From NCBI GenBank assembly GCA_023440105.1, contig JAEXSY010000085.1:1-5095 (forward strand): a stretch of 5,095 nt of DNA. Direction: 5' to 3'. Under the pieces are notes generated by a model that worked only from the letters and a program-made list of their open reading frames with translations, was not told the origin of the DNA and ran no database searches. Source of the DNA: Bacillota bacterium. GTDB taxonomy: Bacteria; Bacillota; Clostridia; Clostridiales; Clostridiaceae. Shown piece after piece: positions 1 through 5,095 of the stretch (position 1 is the stretch's first letter; every line of letters starts with the position of its first letter). The translations under genes were made by a program, and so were the position numbers.

Positions 1-557
1 TAACGCACCTGTATACGGGCAACCTCACCATTAACAGCTAGGGCTTCTCCATTTCTGTCTAAGATTCCACCTCTCTTTGCTGAAGTTGTTGTTATCCCAA
101 CGGTATCCTCTTCATCCATTCCAGGGAATATGAGATTTTCCTTCCAGGAAATTTTCCACTTGTCCTCATCTTTTTTCTTCGTTAATAGAAAACTATAGTC
201 GTCACTCTCAATCTTCCCTGCAATTGTATCCATAGAAACAGAGAAACTTAGACTGCCTGCCTCCTCTTCATACTTATCCACTTCTTTTAAATCCGGATAA
301 TTTATAGCTATATTTTCAGCTTCTATATCATTGTAGATCTTTGTATGTCTATTAACAAAATCATCTTCCGTAATATACTCCTTACTCTCTTCAGAAAGCA
401 TAGAATACATTTCTTTATAATTTTTATTTTCCCAAGCCTCCCTATAAGCCTCTAAAGTCTTTGAAAGCTTTTCACCCTTTGAGCAACCGCTTAAAAGAGC
501 TAAAAACAACACACTCATTACCGCTAATAAAACTAATTTATGCTTATTACCTTTCAA
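1..557 (-). CDS. Class B penicillin-binding protein, lipoprotein type with MecA_N domain (partial, C-terminus beyond left edge)
   Basis: Reading leftwards from a TTG at 557-555, an open frame of 185 codons runs to the window edge without a stop. The first 25 residues form a lipoprotein signal: basic start (K2, K5, H6, K7), hydrophobic stretch 8-21, lipobox LSGC with the modified cysteine at 25. Residues about 29-155 resemble the NTF2-like MecA_N domain of Staphylococcus PBP2a and Bacillus subtilis PbpC (PBP3), including the DFVNRHTKIYNDI stretch (66-78) and WKISWKENLIFPGM (134-147). Then comes RGGILDRNGEALAVNG (162-177), the motif that opens the PBP dimerisation domain. The catalytic transpeptidase domain (SxxK, SxN, KTG) would lie beyond the window and cannot be checked. 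The family crosslinks peptidoglycan outside the membrane, and several members bind beta-lactams weakly. TTG is preferred because GAGGTGAT precedes it closely; an in-frame GTG at 566-564 lies within that site. The family assignment is firm; activity and resistance are not shown. Confidence 0.9.
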   Translation of the reverse strand, partial: MKGNKHKLVLLAVMSVLFLALLSGCSKGEKLSKTLEAYREAWENKNYKEMYSMLSEESKEYITEDDFVNRHTKIYNDIEAENIAINYPDLKEVDKYEEEAGSLSFSVSMDTIAGKIESDDYSFLLTKKKDEDKWKISWKENLIFPGMDEEDTVGITTTSAKRGGILDRNGEALAVNGEVARIQVR

Positions 558-561
558 ATCT

Positions 562-569
562 ATCACCTC
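562..569 (-). promoter_or_regulatory. Ribosome binding site fixing the TTG start of the PBP gene
   Basis: On the minus strand GAGGTGAT (569-562) is a near-complete match to the anti-Shine-Dalgarno complement and ends four bases before TTG 557-555. It supports the TTG as start and argues against the next in-frame ATG (codon 14), which would remove the basic end of the lipoprotein signal. Confidence 0.75.
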
Positions 570-580
570 AAAATAATTTT

Positions 581-609
581 ATCATAAAATGGAATATTTT
601 TCTTCTAAA
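581..609 (-). promoter_or_regulatory. Candidate sigma-A promoter for the PBP gene
   Basis: On the minus strand TTTAGA (609-604) and TATGAT (586-581) are separated by 17 bases, matching the -35 and -10 consensus at 4/6 and 5/6. It would start transcription a few bases upstream of the ribosome binding site, giving a very short leader. The region is AT-rich, so chance matches are easy. Confidence 0.35.
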
Positions 610-743
610 TTGGGCGATAATTAAATAGGATAATATTTTTGTTATAGTAGTGATGCGAAACATAAGAGTTAAGATAAATGTAATTATTTTCAAAGGTAGT
701 AACAATTATACTTTATATAACTTTTACAAAATAGTCAGTAAAT

Positions 744-771
744 TTATCATAATATGATGCTATTATATAAT
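744..771 (+). promoter_or_regulatory. Candidate sigma-A promoter for the GRAM-domain gene
   Basis: TTATCA (744-749) and a perfect TATAAT (766-771) are 16 bases apart, which would give a leader of about 50 bases. A competing pair, TTTACA (723-728) with TATCAT (745-750), also spaced 16, lies just upstream. The inverted repeat ATCATA-A-TATGAT (746-758) overlaps the -35 of the first pair and the -10 of the second. The rest of the 268-base divergent region (558-825) shows no gene and no clear RNA structure. Confidence 0.45.
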
Positions 772-825
772 AAGAAGAGTATCCTGTTTCTTTTATAGCA
801 CTTTAACAAATCCAGGAAGGGGTGT

Positions 826-1176
826 ATGGTAATGAATGTGATTTTATTGGAGGGCGAAGATATAATTAAAGAAGGTAAGTGTTTTAATTCTAGTTTAATA
901 AACAGGCAGCCGGGTAAGCTAATACTTACAGATAGAAGGCTTATTTTTGCCGGCCCTGGTTTAGACTTTGAAAGGGACAATTTGATACTAAACCTAAGAG
1001 ATATTGTTTCCTTCGAAAAGTCCTATACCTTTAATATTGTAAAGCCTATTCCTCTTTATAATGGAATTAAGATTACCACCTCCGATAAGCAGGTATATAA
1101 ATTTACAGTTACTGAAAGAGATAAGTGGCTTAATCTTATAAAGTGGCATATCAGGCCACATAGAAGCAAGAAATAG
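826..1176 (+). CDS. GRAM/PH-like domain protein of unknown role
   Basis: This 116-residue soluble protein has no signal peptide or membrane segment. It consists almost entirely of one GRAM-type, PH-like beta-barrel domain. The signature is G-K-L-I-L-T-D-R-R-L-I-F at residues 30-41, followed by a strand ending in the LRDI turn (about 57-60) that leads into the next beta strand, then a GIKITTSDKQVYKF beta hairpin and a closing helix containing RDKWLNLIKW. This matches the family's size and order of elements. Eukaryotic GRAM domains bind lipids or proteins at membranes; in bacteria the role is mostly unknown, so no function is assigned. ATG 826 and ATG 832 are both possible starts. The ribosome binding region at 814-824 (AGGA then GGGGTG) suits either, so the first two residues are uncertain. 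A terminator directly downstream and divergent transcription upstream make it a single-gene unit. Confidence 0.8.
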   Translation: MVMNVILLEGEDIIKEGKCFNSSLINRQPGKLILTDRRLIFAGPGLDFERDNLILNLRDIVSFEKSYTFNIVKPIPLYNGIKITTSDKQVYKFTVTERDKWLNLIKWHIRPHRSKK

Positions 1177-1191
1177 AAATGAATACCTTAT

Positions 1192-1225
1192 CGCTTTACT
1201 TTTCTATAGGTAAAGTGTTTTTTTT
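1192..1225 (+). terminator. Rho-independent terminator of the GRAM-domain gene
   Basis: CGCTTTAC (1192-1199) pairs with GTAAAGTG (1210-1217) over eight positions including one G-U, with a ten-base loop, followed by eight Ts (1218-1225). It lies 16 bases after the stop codon. The stem is not GC-rich, but the unbroken T-tract makes it convincing. Confidence 0.8.
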
Positions 1226-1249
1226 GTCCACGGTCCTATAAAATTACAA

Positions 1250-1278
1250 TTGCCTCCATCCCAAAAAAATAGTTAAAT
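1250..1278 (+). promoter_or_regulatory. Weak candidate promoter for the short-chain dehydrogenase gene
   Basis: TTGCCT (1250-1255) and TTAAAT (1273-1278) are 17 bases apart, each 4/6 to consensus. A promoter is expected here because a terminator ends just upstream at 1225 and the gene starts at 1318. TATACT at 1278-1283 is an alternative -10 with no good -35. Confidence 0.25.
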
Positions 1279-1305
1279 ATACTTAGAAGCATATTGTCTA
1301 GACAC

Positions 1306-1311
1306 AGGAGG
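1306..1311 (+). promoter_or_regulatory. Ribosome binding site fixing the start at 1318
   Basis: A perfect AGGAGG lies six bases before ATG 1318. The longer reading frame from TTG 1294 would contain this site inside the coding sequence and has no site of its own. Confidence 0.85.
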
Positions 1312-1317
1312 ATAATT

Positions 1318-2091
1318 ATGAATTACACCCTTATAACCGGCGCTTCTAGTGGTATAGGATTAGAGCTATGCCACCTGCTAGCGGAGGCCGGGAACAATAT
1401 AATACTTGTGGCAAGAAAAGAAAGAGAGCTTTACCAGTTAAAAGCTTCTTTGATGGAAAAATTCGGTATACAGGTTGAAGTGATAATTAAGGACTTAGCA
1501 AATCCTGATGCCCCAAAAGAAATATATACCCATATAATAAGTAGAGGAATCAATATTAACATCCTTATAAATAATGCAGGAGTTGGTTCCTTTGGTCCAT
1601 TTAATGAAATCTCTTTAGAAAAGGATATAAATTTGTTAGATGTAAATATCCGCGCTCTTACAGAGCTGACAAAGCTGTTCCTCCCTCATCTTTTAGAAAA
1701 TGGAAAAGGAAGAATATTAAATGTTGCCTCTACAGCAGGCTTTATGCCTGGTCCTTACATGGCCACTTACTACGCATCAAAAGCTTATGTTATCTCCTTC
1801 AGCGAAGCACTTGCCTCAGAGCTTAAAGGCACAGGTGTAACGGTCAGTGTCCTCTGCCCAGGACCTACAAAAACTGGTTTTCAGGCCAAGGCAGAAATGA
1901 AAAAATCCGATTTTGTAAGCCTTGGTGTTATGGAAGCTAAAGCAGTAGCACTATGTGGTTATGAAGGGATGCTTAAGGGCAAGACAATAATTATTCCAGG
2001 AATACTTAATAAGCTTCTAGTATATGGCAGCAAGCTCATACCCAGAAAGCTATTAACAGCTTTGGCAAAATCCACACAAAAAATAAATTAA
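1318..2091 (+). CDS. Short-chain dehydrogenase/reductase, classical SDR (DltE/COG0300 type)
   Basis: This 257-residue protein is full length for a classical SDR, a cytosolic NAD(P)(H)-dependent oxidoreductase with a single Rossmann fold. All diagnostic elements are visible: the cofactor glycine motif TGASSGIG (7-14), R33 at the end of the second strand, D59 near the adenine, NNAG (85-88), N110, catalytic S138, and Y151 with K155 in YYASK, followed by PGPTKTGF after strand six. R33 with the neighbouring K34, and no acidic residue there, points to NADP(H). The substrate cannot be read from sequence; COG0300 relatives act on varied carbonyl or alcohol compounds and many are uncharacterised. The C-terminal tail after the fold is basic and hydrophobic (LIPRKLLTALAK), so membrane contact is possible but unproven. 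Downstream, seven Ts at 2100-2106 follow the stop without a clear stem, so termination here is uncertain. Confidence 0.9.
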   Translation: MNYTLITGASSGIGLELCHLLAEAGNNIILVARKERELYQLKASLMEKFGIQVEVIIKDLANPDAPKEIYTHIISRGININILINNAGVGSFGPFNEISLEKDINLLDVNIRALTELTKLFLPHLLENGKGRILNVASTAGFMPGPYMATYYASKAYVISFSEALASELKGTGVTVSVLCPGPTKTGFQAKAEMKKSDFVSLGVMEAKAVALCGYEGMLKGKTIIIPGILNKLLVYGSKLIPRKLLTALAKSTQKIN

Positions 2092-2124
2092 TTCTATAGT
2101 TTTTTTCTTATAAGGATTTGATTG

Positions 2125-2133
2125 TGGTATAAT
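2125..2133 (+). promoter_or_regulatory. Extended -10 promoter for relQ
   Basis: TGGTATAAT gives a perfect -10 (2128-2133) with the TGn extension. The -35 position (TTCTTA at 2105-2110, spacing 17) is poor, which is usual for extended -10 promoters. Transcription would begin near 2140, leaving a leader of about 45 bases before ATG 2185. This gives relQ its own transcription unit inside the gap after the SDR gene. Confidence 0.6.
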
Positions 2134-2172
2134 CTATTTGTGTATGTTTACCTTTACAATAAAATTAACCTT

Positions 2173-2179
2173 AGGAGTG
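2173..2179 (+). promoter_or_regulatory. Ribosome binding site fixing the relQ start at 2185
   Basis: AGGAGTG ends five bases before ATG 2185. The frame stays open upstream to an ATG at 2122, but that one lies upstream of the predicted transcription start and has no ribosome binding site. Confidence 0.8.
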
Positions 2180-2184
2180 AGTAC

Positions 2185-2817
2185 ATGTTGAACGAAATCC
2201 TTACGAGGGATAGTTCCTATGATTGGGAGGATTTTCTCCTTCTATATAAATTTGCATTAGCTGAAATGAATACTAAAATCACTATACTCAACGAGGAATT
2301 CCAGCTTATTCATGCCTACAACCCCATTGAGCATATAAAATCAAGAATCAAGACCCCTGAGAGTATAAAGGATAAGCTTCTTCGAAAGGGCTATGATATA
2401 TCCTTAGAAAATGCCAGAGATCATATTTATGATATAGCAGGTATAAGAATAATAACCTCCTTTAACTCTGATATATATAACCTTTCCGATTTAATATGTG
2501 GTATTAAGGGGATAAGGCTTATCGAAGCAAAGGATTATATAAAATCTCCTAAACCCAACGGCTACAGAAGCCTTCATCTTCTTTTAGAGGTTCCAGTATT
2601 TCTCTCTGATAGAGTTGAATATCTAAAGCTAGAGGTTCAGCTTAGAACCATAGCCATGGATTTTTGGGCAAGCCTAGAGCATAAGATTTACTATAAATTC
2701 GAAAAAACAGTTCCTTCCTACATCACTGAACAGCTAAAGGATTGCGCAGAGCTAGCAAACTATCTAGACGAAAAAATGCTTTCTATTAATGAAGAGATAA
2801 AAAAATTCAGGCAGTGA
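2185..2817 (+). CDS. relQ: RelQ-type small alarmone synthetase, (p)ppGpp synthetase
   Basis: With the start at 2185 the protein is 210 residues, almost the same as B. subtilis RelQ (YjbM/SAS1, 211 as I recall it). The family moves pyrophosphate from ATP to the 3'-OH of GDP or GTP, making the stringent-response alarmone in the cytosol. There is only a RelA/SpoT synthetase domain: no HD hydrolase and no TGS or ACT domain. Visible motifs are PIEHIKSRIKTPESIKDK (47-64) with R54 matching B. subtilis R46, DIAGIRI (83-89) with metal-binding D83 matching D72, the GYRSLH loop (126-131) with Y127 matching Y116, and E150 in LEVQLRT matching catalytic E139. MDFWASLEHKIYYK (158-171) and a C-terminal helix follow, the latter used for tetramers in this family. 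Catalytic residues are intact. Positions matching the allosteric pppGpp site of B. subtilis RelQ differ (see findings). Such enzymes are usually controlled by transcription, in keeping with the separate promoter. Confidence 0.92.
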   Translation: MLNEILTRDSSYDWEDFLLLYKFALAEMNTKITILNEEFQLIHAYNPIEHIKSRIKTPESIKDKLLRKGYDISLENARDHIYDIAGIRIITSFNSDIYNLSDLICGIKGIRLIEAKDYIKSPKPNGYRSLHLLLEVPVFLSDRVEYLKLEVQLRTIAMDFWASLEHKIYYKFEKTVPSYITEQLKDCAELANYLDEKMLSINEEIKKFRQ

Positions 2818-2860
2818 AAAGCTTTATGAAAATTAGATAACTTAATATGATTTACTTAGT

Positions 2861-2911
2861 AAATAAACAGCTCAGGTTCTATTATATAATCACCTGAGCT
2901 GATTTATTTTT
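2861..2911. terminator. Strong hairpin, probable bidirectional terminator between relQ and the convergent dehydrogenase gene
   Basis: CAGCTCAGGT (2868-2877) pairs perfectly with ACCTGAGCTG (2892-2901). Flanking AAATAAA (2861-2867) pairs with the T-rich right flank, giving a 17-pair stem with one bulged T. A run of Ts broken by one A follows on the plus strand, ending relQ, and the A-rich left flank gives Us on the minus strand, ending the dehydrogenase gene. The plus-strand direction looks stronger. Confidence 0.85.
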
Positions 2912-2963
2912 TTCAGTTATTTTAATAGGTAAATCAAAGCTAAATACTTTCTTATACCTGAGT

Positions 2964-3917
2964 TTATATTACCTGATTTTTAATGCAGCCTTCTAAATAA
3001 GAATATACATTATCAAAGGTAAGCTCAGCTCTAATAATCATTGATTCTTCTGTAGCAAAGGCTATATGAGGTGTTACCAGTGTGTTCTTAGCCTTAAGGA
3101 GAGGATGATTCTCTTCTATAGGAGGCTCAGTTTCAAAAACATCTATACAGGCTTTGGCTAATCTATCCTGATTTAAAGCCTCAGCTAGAGCCTTACTATC
3201 AACCACAGGCCCTCTAGCAAGGTTAATAAGCACTCCAGTTGACTTCATAAGCTTTAATCTCTCTTCATTTATCAAATTCTTAGTATTTTCATTGAGAGGT
3301 ACATGAAGGCTTACTATATCACTTTTCTTTAAAAGCTCCTCTAAGGATACATATTCTATCCCCAAATTCTTTCCTTCTACTCTTTCACTCCTGCTATAGC
3401 CTAACAGCTTGCATTTAAAGGGCTTTAATAGCTCTGCTACTCTTAAACCAATAGCTCCTGTTCCTACAATCCCAACGGTCTTATCTTTAAGCTGAGTTCC
3501 CACCAGCCCCTCTTTGGTACCTCCTCTTCTTACTCTTTCCTCACAAGGAAGTACATTTCTAAGGGCATCGATAATCAGAGCTATTGCAAGCTCAGCTACG
3601 GAATCCGTAGAGTATCCTGCAGCATTGGATACCTTCACACCTTTCTCTATGCAGGCTTCCTTATCCACATGATCCACTCCAGTGAAGGCAACAGCTATAT
3701 ATTTAAGCTTCTCTGCTTCTCTTATTACATCCCCTGGCAGAGGATTATTAGCTATAATAAGTATATCAGCTTCACGGCTTCTTCTCTTTAATTCCTCTAC
3801 ATCCTTAGCAACACTATCATAAGCCTTAAAGGTATGTCCCATATTTACAGCCTTCTTTGACAGTTTCTCTATAACCTCACCCTTCACTGCTAAAGGTTCT
3901 AACAAAACTATGTTCAT
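2964..3917 (-). CDS. D-isomer-specific 2-hydroxyacid dehydrogenase
   Basis: From ATG 3917 the product is 317 residues, normal for this family, which interconverts 2-keto acids and D-2-hydroxy acids with a nicotinamide cofactor in the cytosol. It has a split substrate domain (about 1-98 and 290-317) around a Rossmann domain with GTGAIG at 152-157. The catalytic set is present: R235 (NLARGPVVD), E264 (DVFETEPP) and H284 (TPHIAF). The usual acidic residue after the second Rossmann strand is missing; the sequence there is GYSRSER (173-179), which suggests NADP(H). The overall look is between glycerate/hydroxypyruvate reductases and the catalytic part of phosphoglycerate dehydrogenase (SerA), but there is no C-terminal ACT domain and no serC beside it, so serine synthesis is not supported. 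Substrate is unknown. The start at 3917 follows GGGAG; the upstream in-frame ATG at 3938 has no ribosome binding site. It lies downstream of the permease on the same strand, with a terminator between. Confidence 0.9.
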   Translation of the reverse strand: MNIVLLEPLAVKGEVIEKLSKKAVNMGHTFKAYDSVAKDVEELKRRSREADILIIANNPLPGDVIREAEKLKYIAVAFTGVDHVDKEACIEKGVKVSNAAGYSTDSVAELAIALIIDALRNVLPCEERVRRGGTKEGLVGTQLKDKTVGIVGTGAIGLRVAELLKPFKCKLLGYSRSERVEGKNLGIEYVSLEELLKKSDIVSLHVPLNENTKNLINEERLKLMKSTGVLINLARGPVVDSKALAEALNQDRLAKACIDVFETEPPIEENHPLLKAKNTLVTPHIAFATEESMIIRAELTFDNVYSYLEGCIKNQVI

Positions 3918-3924
3918 ATTCCCG

Positions 3925-3929
3925 CTCCC
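3925..3929 (-). promoter_or_regulatory. Ribosome binding site fixing the dehydrogenase start at 3917
   Basis: GGGAG on the minus strand (3929-3925) lies seven bases before ATG 3917-3915. It falls inside the 21-base extension that would be coding if ATG 3938 were used. I found no convincing promoter in 3930-4024, although one is expected because a terminator lies upstream. Confidence 0.65.
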
Positions 3930-4024
3930 TTCCTGCATCTTATATTTATTAACTATTTATAGCTTATAATAAACTTTAGAAGATTTCCACTGTATTGCTG
4001 TTGTTATACAAAATACCTTCAACA

Positions 4025-4059
4025 GTGAAACAAGAAAAGGATGGAGAAGCTCCATCCTT
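4025..4059 (-). terminator. Rho-independent terminator of the purine permease gene
   Basis: Read on the minus strand, AAGGATGGAG (4059-4050) pairs perfectly with CTCCATCCTT (4046-4037) across a three-base loop, followed by the T-rich tract TTCTTGTTTC (4036-4027). It lies about 50 bases beyond the permease stop. The T-tract is interrupted, so some readthrough into the dehydrogenase gene is possible. Confidence 0.8.
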
Positions 4060-4108
4060 AAGTTTACTATTATTTTTATAAGGTATATATTTCGTAAATA
4101 TCAAAAAC

Positions 4109-5095
4109 CTATATTAAGGCATTCAGTACATAACTTGCTATAAATAGCAGGGTCACTATATATAGTATAGGATGAATGTCCTTGCCTTCCTTCTTTACTA
4201 GCTTTCCTATGCAGTAGAATATGAAGCCTGCTGCAACTCCAGTGGTTATACTATAAGTAAATGGCATAAAACTTACAGTTAAGAAGGCAGGAATTGCAAT
4301 GCTAAGATCTGTCCAATCTATTTTCATGAGAGATTCCGCCATCAAAACACCTACTACTATTAGTGCAGGAGCTGTGGCTGCCTCAGGAACCATTCCAGCA
4401 ATAGGAGCAATGAATAAACAAAGCAGAAATAAAACTCCTGTTACCACGGAGGTCAAACCAGTTCTTCCTCCCTGACTTATACCTGCAGCACTTTCTACAT
4501 AGGTAGTAGTATTGCTTGTACCTAATAAAGCACCTATAGAGGTGGCTGTAGCATCTGCAAAAAGCGCTTTCTCAAGCTTAGAAGACATTCCACTACCCTT
4601 CTCTACAGATTCCTCATCAGCTTTATCGAAAATACCAGACTTTCTTCCTGTTCCTAAAAAGGTTCCAATAGTATCAAAGGTATCAGTTAAAGAAAAAGCA
4701 AAAATCGTGGTTATTGCTCTAAAGGTCTTTTCAGGATTTGAGAATATTCCTAGAATATCAAGCTTAAATAGTGTTGGCTTTAAGCTTGGTATACTAAAAT
4801 CTAAGCTAGATAAATCAGGCAATGAAGTAACACCATTAAATAAGCCAATTACAGTTGTTGCAAGTATTCCTAATAAAATAGCGCTTTTAACTTTCATGAT
4901 CATAAGTACAACGGTTATAACTAAACCTATAAGAGCTAATTGAGATATTGGATTTTTAAAATCCACAAGAGCAGGAACTACATCTCCAAATAAGCCACCT
5001 TCTCCAATAGCTGCAATCTTGTCCACTTCGTCCCCAGTAAAATTAATAAAATGTGCTGACTTTACTCCTACATAAGCAATAAATAATCCTATACC
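4109..5095 (-). CDS. NCS2 purine permease, AzgA/PbuG type (partial, N-terminus beyond right edge)
   Basis: The frame is open from the right edge to a TAG at 4111-4109, giving the last 328 residues of a protein that is usually about 430-480 long. A GTG at 5026 is only an internal valine; the 23 codons above it encode GIGLFIAYVGVKSAHF and onward, a conserved part of the family. The protein is very hydrophobic, with about eight to nine visible membrane segments. Family marks include TDTFDTIGTFLG (visible residues 137-148) and GTSNTTTYVESAAG (192-205) followed by GGRTGLTSVVTG, the second substrate-binding half. The family imports purine bases (hypoxanthine, guanine, adenine) with protons across the cytoplasmic membrane; which base is used here cannot be read. 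Such genes often follow a purine riboswitch, but any leader lies outside the window. It is transcribed towards the dehydrogenase gene but ends at its own terminator. Confidence 0.92.
   Translation of the reverse strand, partial: GIGLFIAYVGVKSAHFINFTGDEVDKIAAIGEGGLFGDVVPALVDFKNPISQLALIGLVITVVLMIMKVKSAILLGILATTVIGLFNGVTSLPDLSSLDFSIPSLKPTLFKLDILGIFSNPEKTFRAITTIFAFSLTDTFDTIGTFLGTGRKSGIFDKADEESVEKGSGMSSKLEKALFADATATSIGALLGTSNTTTYVESAAGISQGGRTGLTSVVTGVLFLLCLFIAPIAGMVPEAATAPALIVVGVLMAESLMKIDWTDLSIAIPAFLTVSFMPFTYSITTGVAAGFIFYCIGKLVKKEGKDIHPILYIVTLLFIASYVLNALI

Noticed and set aside
747..980. Minus-strand open frame of 77 codons
   Set aside because: It overlaps the GRAM-domain gene on the opposite strand, has no ribosome binding site or recognisable domain, and reads as low-complexity hydrophobic sequence.
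1294..1317. Upstream TTG start giving an 8-residue longer SDR
   Set aside because: The perfect AGGAGG would lie inside the coding region, and SDRs normally begin a few residues before the TGxxxGIG motif.
2092..2106. Possible terminator after the SDR gene
   Set aside because: There are seven Ts, but the sequence before them forms no credible GC-containing stem.
2122..2184. Upstream ATG start giving a 21-residue longer RelQ
   Set aside because: The added codons overlap the extended -10 promoter, lack a ribosome binding site and do not match the RelQ N-terminus.
2956..2980. Further copies of ACCTGA near the relQ-dehydrogenase hairpin
   Set aside because: ACCTGAG at 2956-2962 and ACCTGA shortly after repeat part of the terminator arm, but they are short, unevenly placed and partly inside the dehydrogenase coding end, so chance is the simplest explanation.
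3918..3938. Upstream ATG start for the dehydrogenase
   Set aside because: No ribosome binding site precedes it, and the extra residues are encoded by the ribosome binding site of the ATG at 3917.
3988..4027. Inverted repeats CACTGT/ACAGTG and CTGTTG/CAACAG upstream of the dehydrogenase gene
   Set aside because: Each is only six pairs with a long AT-rich loop, and they overlap and exclude each other; no riboswitch class is recognisable.
4512..4943. Plus-strand open frame of 143 codons
   Set aside because: It lies wholly inside the antisense of the well-supported permease gene and resembles no known protein.

Overview
The window looks like ordinary chromosome from a low-GC Gram-positive anaerobe, most likely Clostridium or a close relative. 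The base composition is AT-rich, codons such as AGA, ATA and TTA are common, ribosome binding sites are strong (AGGAGG, GAGGTGAT type), one gene starts with TTG, and every protein is of a type familiar in Firmicutes. I see no insertion sequence, phage gene, CRISPR array, tRNA or rRNA. I did not find a new multi-gene system; this reads as a run of independently transcribed housekeeping or stress genes.

Left part (1-1225): a minus-strand gene runs off the left edge. It encodes the N-terminal 185 residues of a lipid-anchored class B penicillin-binding protein with a MecA_N (NTF2-like) domain, the PbpC/PBP2a type. It is divergent from a small plus-strand GRAM/PH-like domain gene (826-1176), with a 268-base AT-rich promoter region between them. 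The GRAM gene ends at its own Rho-independent terminator (1192-1225).

Middle (1226-2963): two plus-strand genes follow. The first is a classical short-chain dehydrogenase/reductase of the DltE/COG0300 type (start best placed at 1318). The second is a RelQ-type small alarmone synthetase (start best placed at 2185), with its own extended -10 promoter at 2125-2133. A strong, nearly symmetrical hairpin (2861-2911) separates this gene from the convergent gene to its right and probably serves both strands.

Right part (2964-5095): two minus-strand genes. The first-transcribed one is an NCS2 purine permease of the AzgA/PbuG family whose N-terminus lies beyond the right edge. It is followed by a minus-strand terminator (4025-4059) and then by a D-isomer-specific 2-hydroxyacid dehydrogenase (start best placed at 3917).

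Functional links are loose: RelQ consumes GTP/GDP and the permease imports purine bases, so both touch guanine nucleotide supply, and the PBP acts in cell wall synthesis. The observations most worth checking are the apparent loss of the allosteric-site residues in RelQ and the likely NADP preference of the dehydrogenase.
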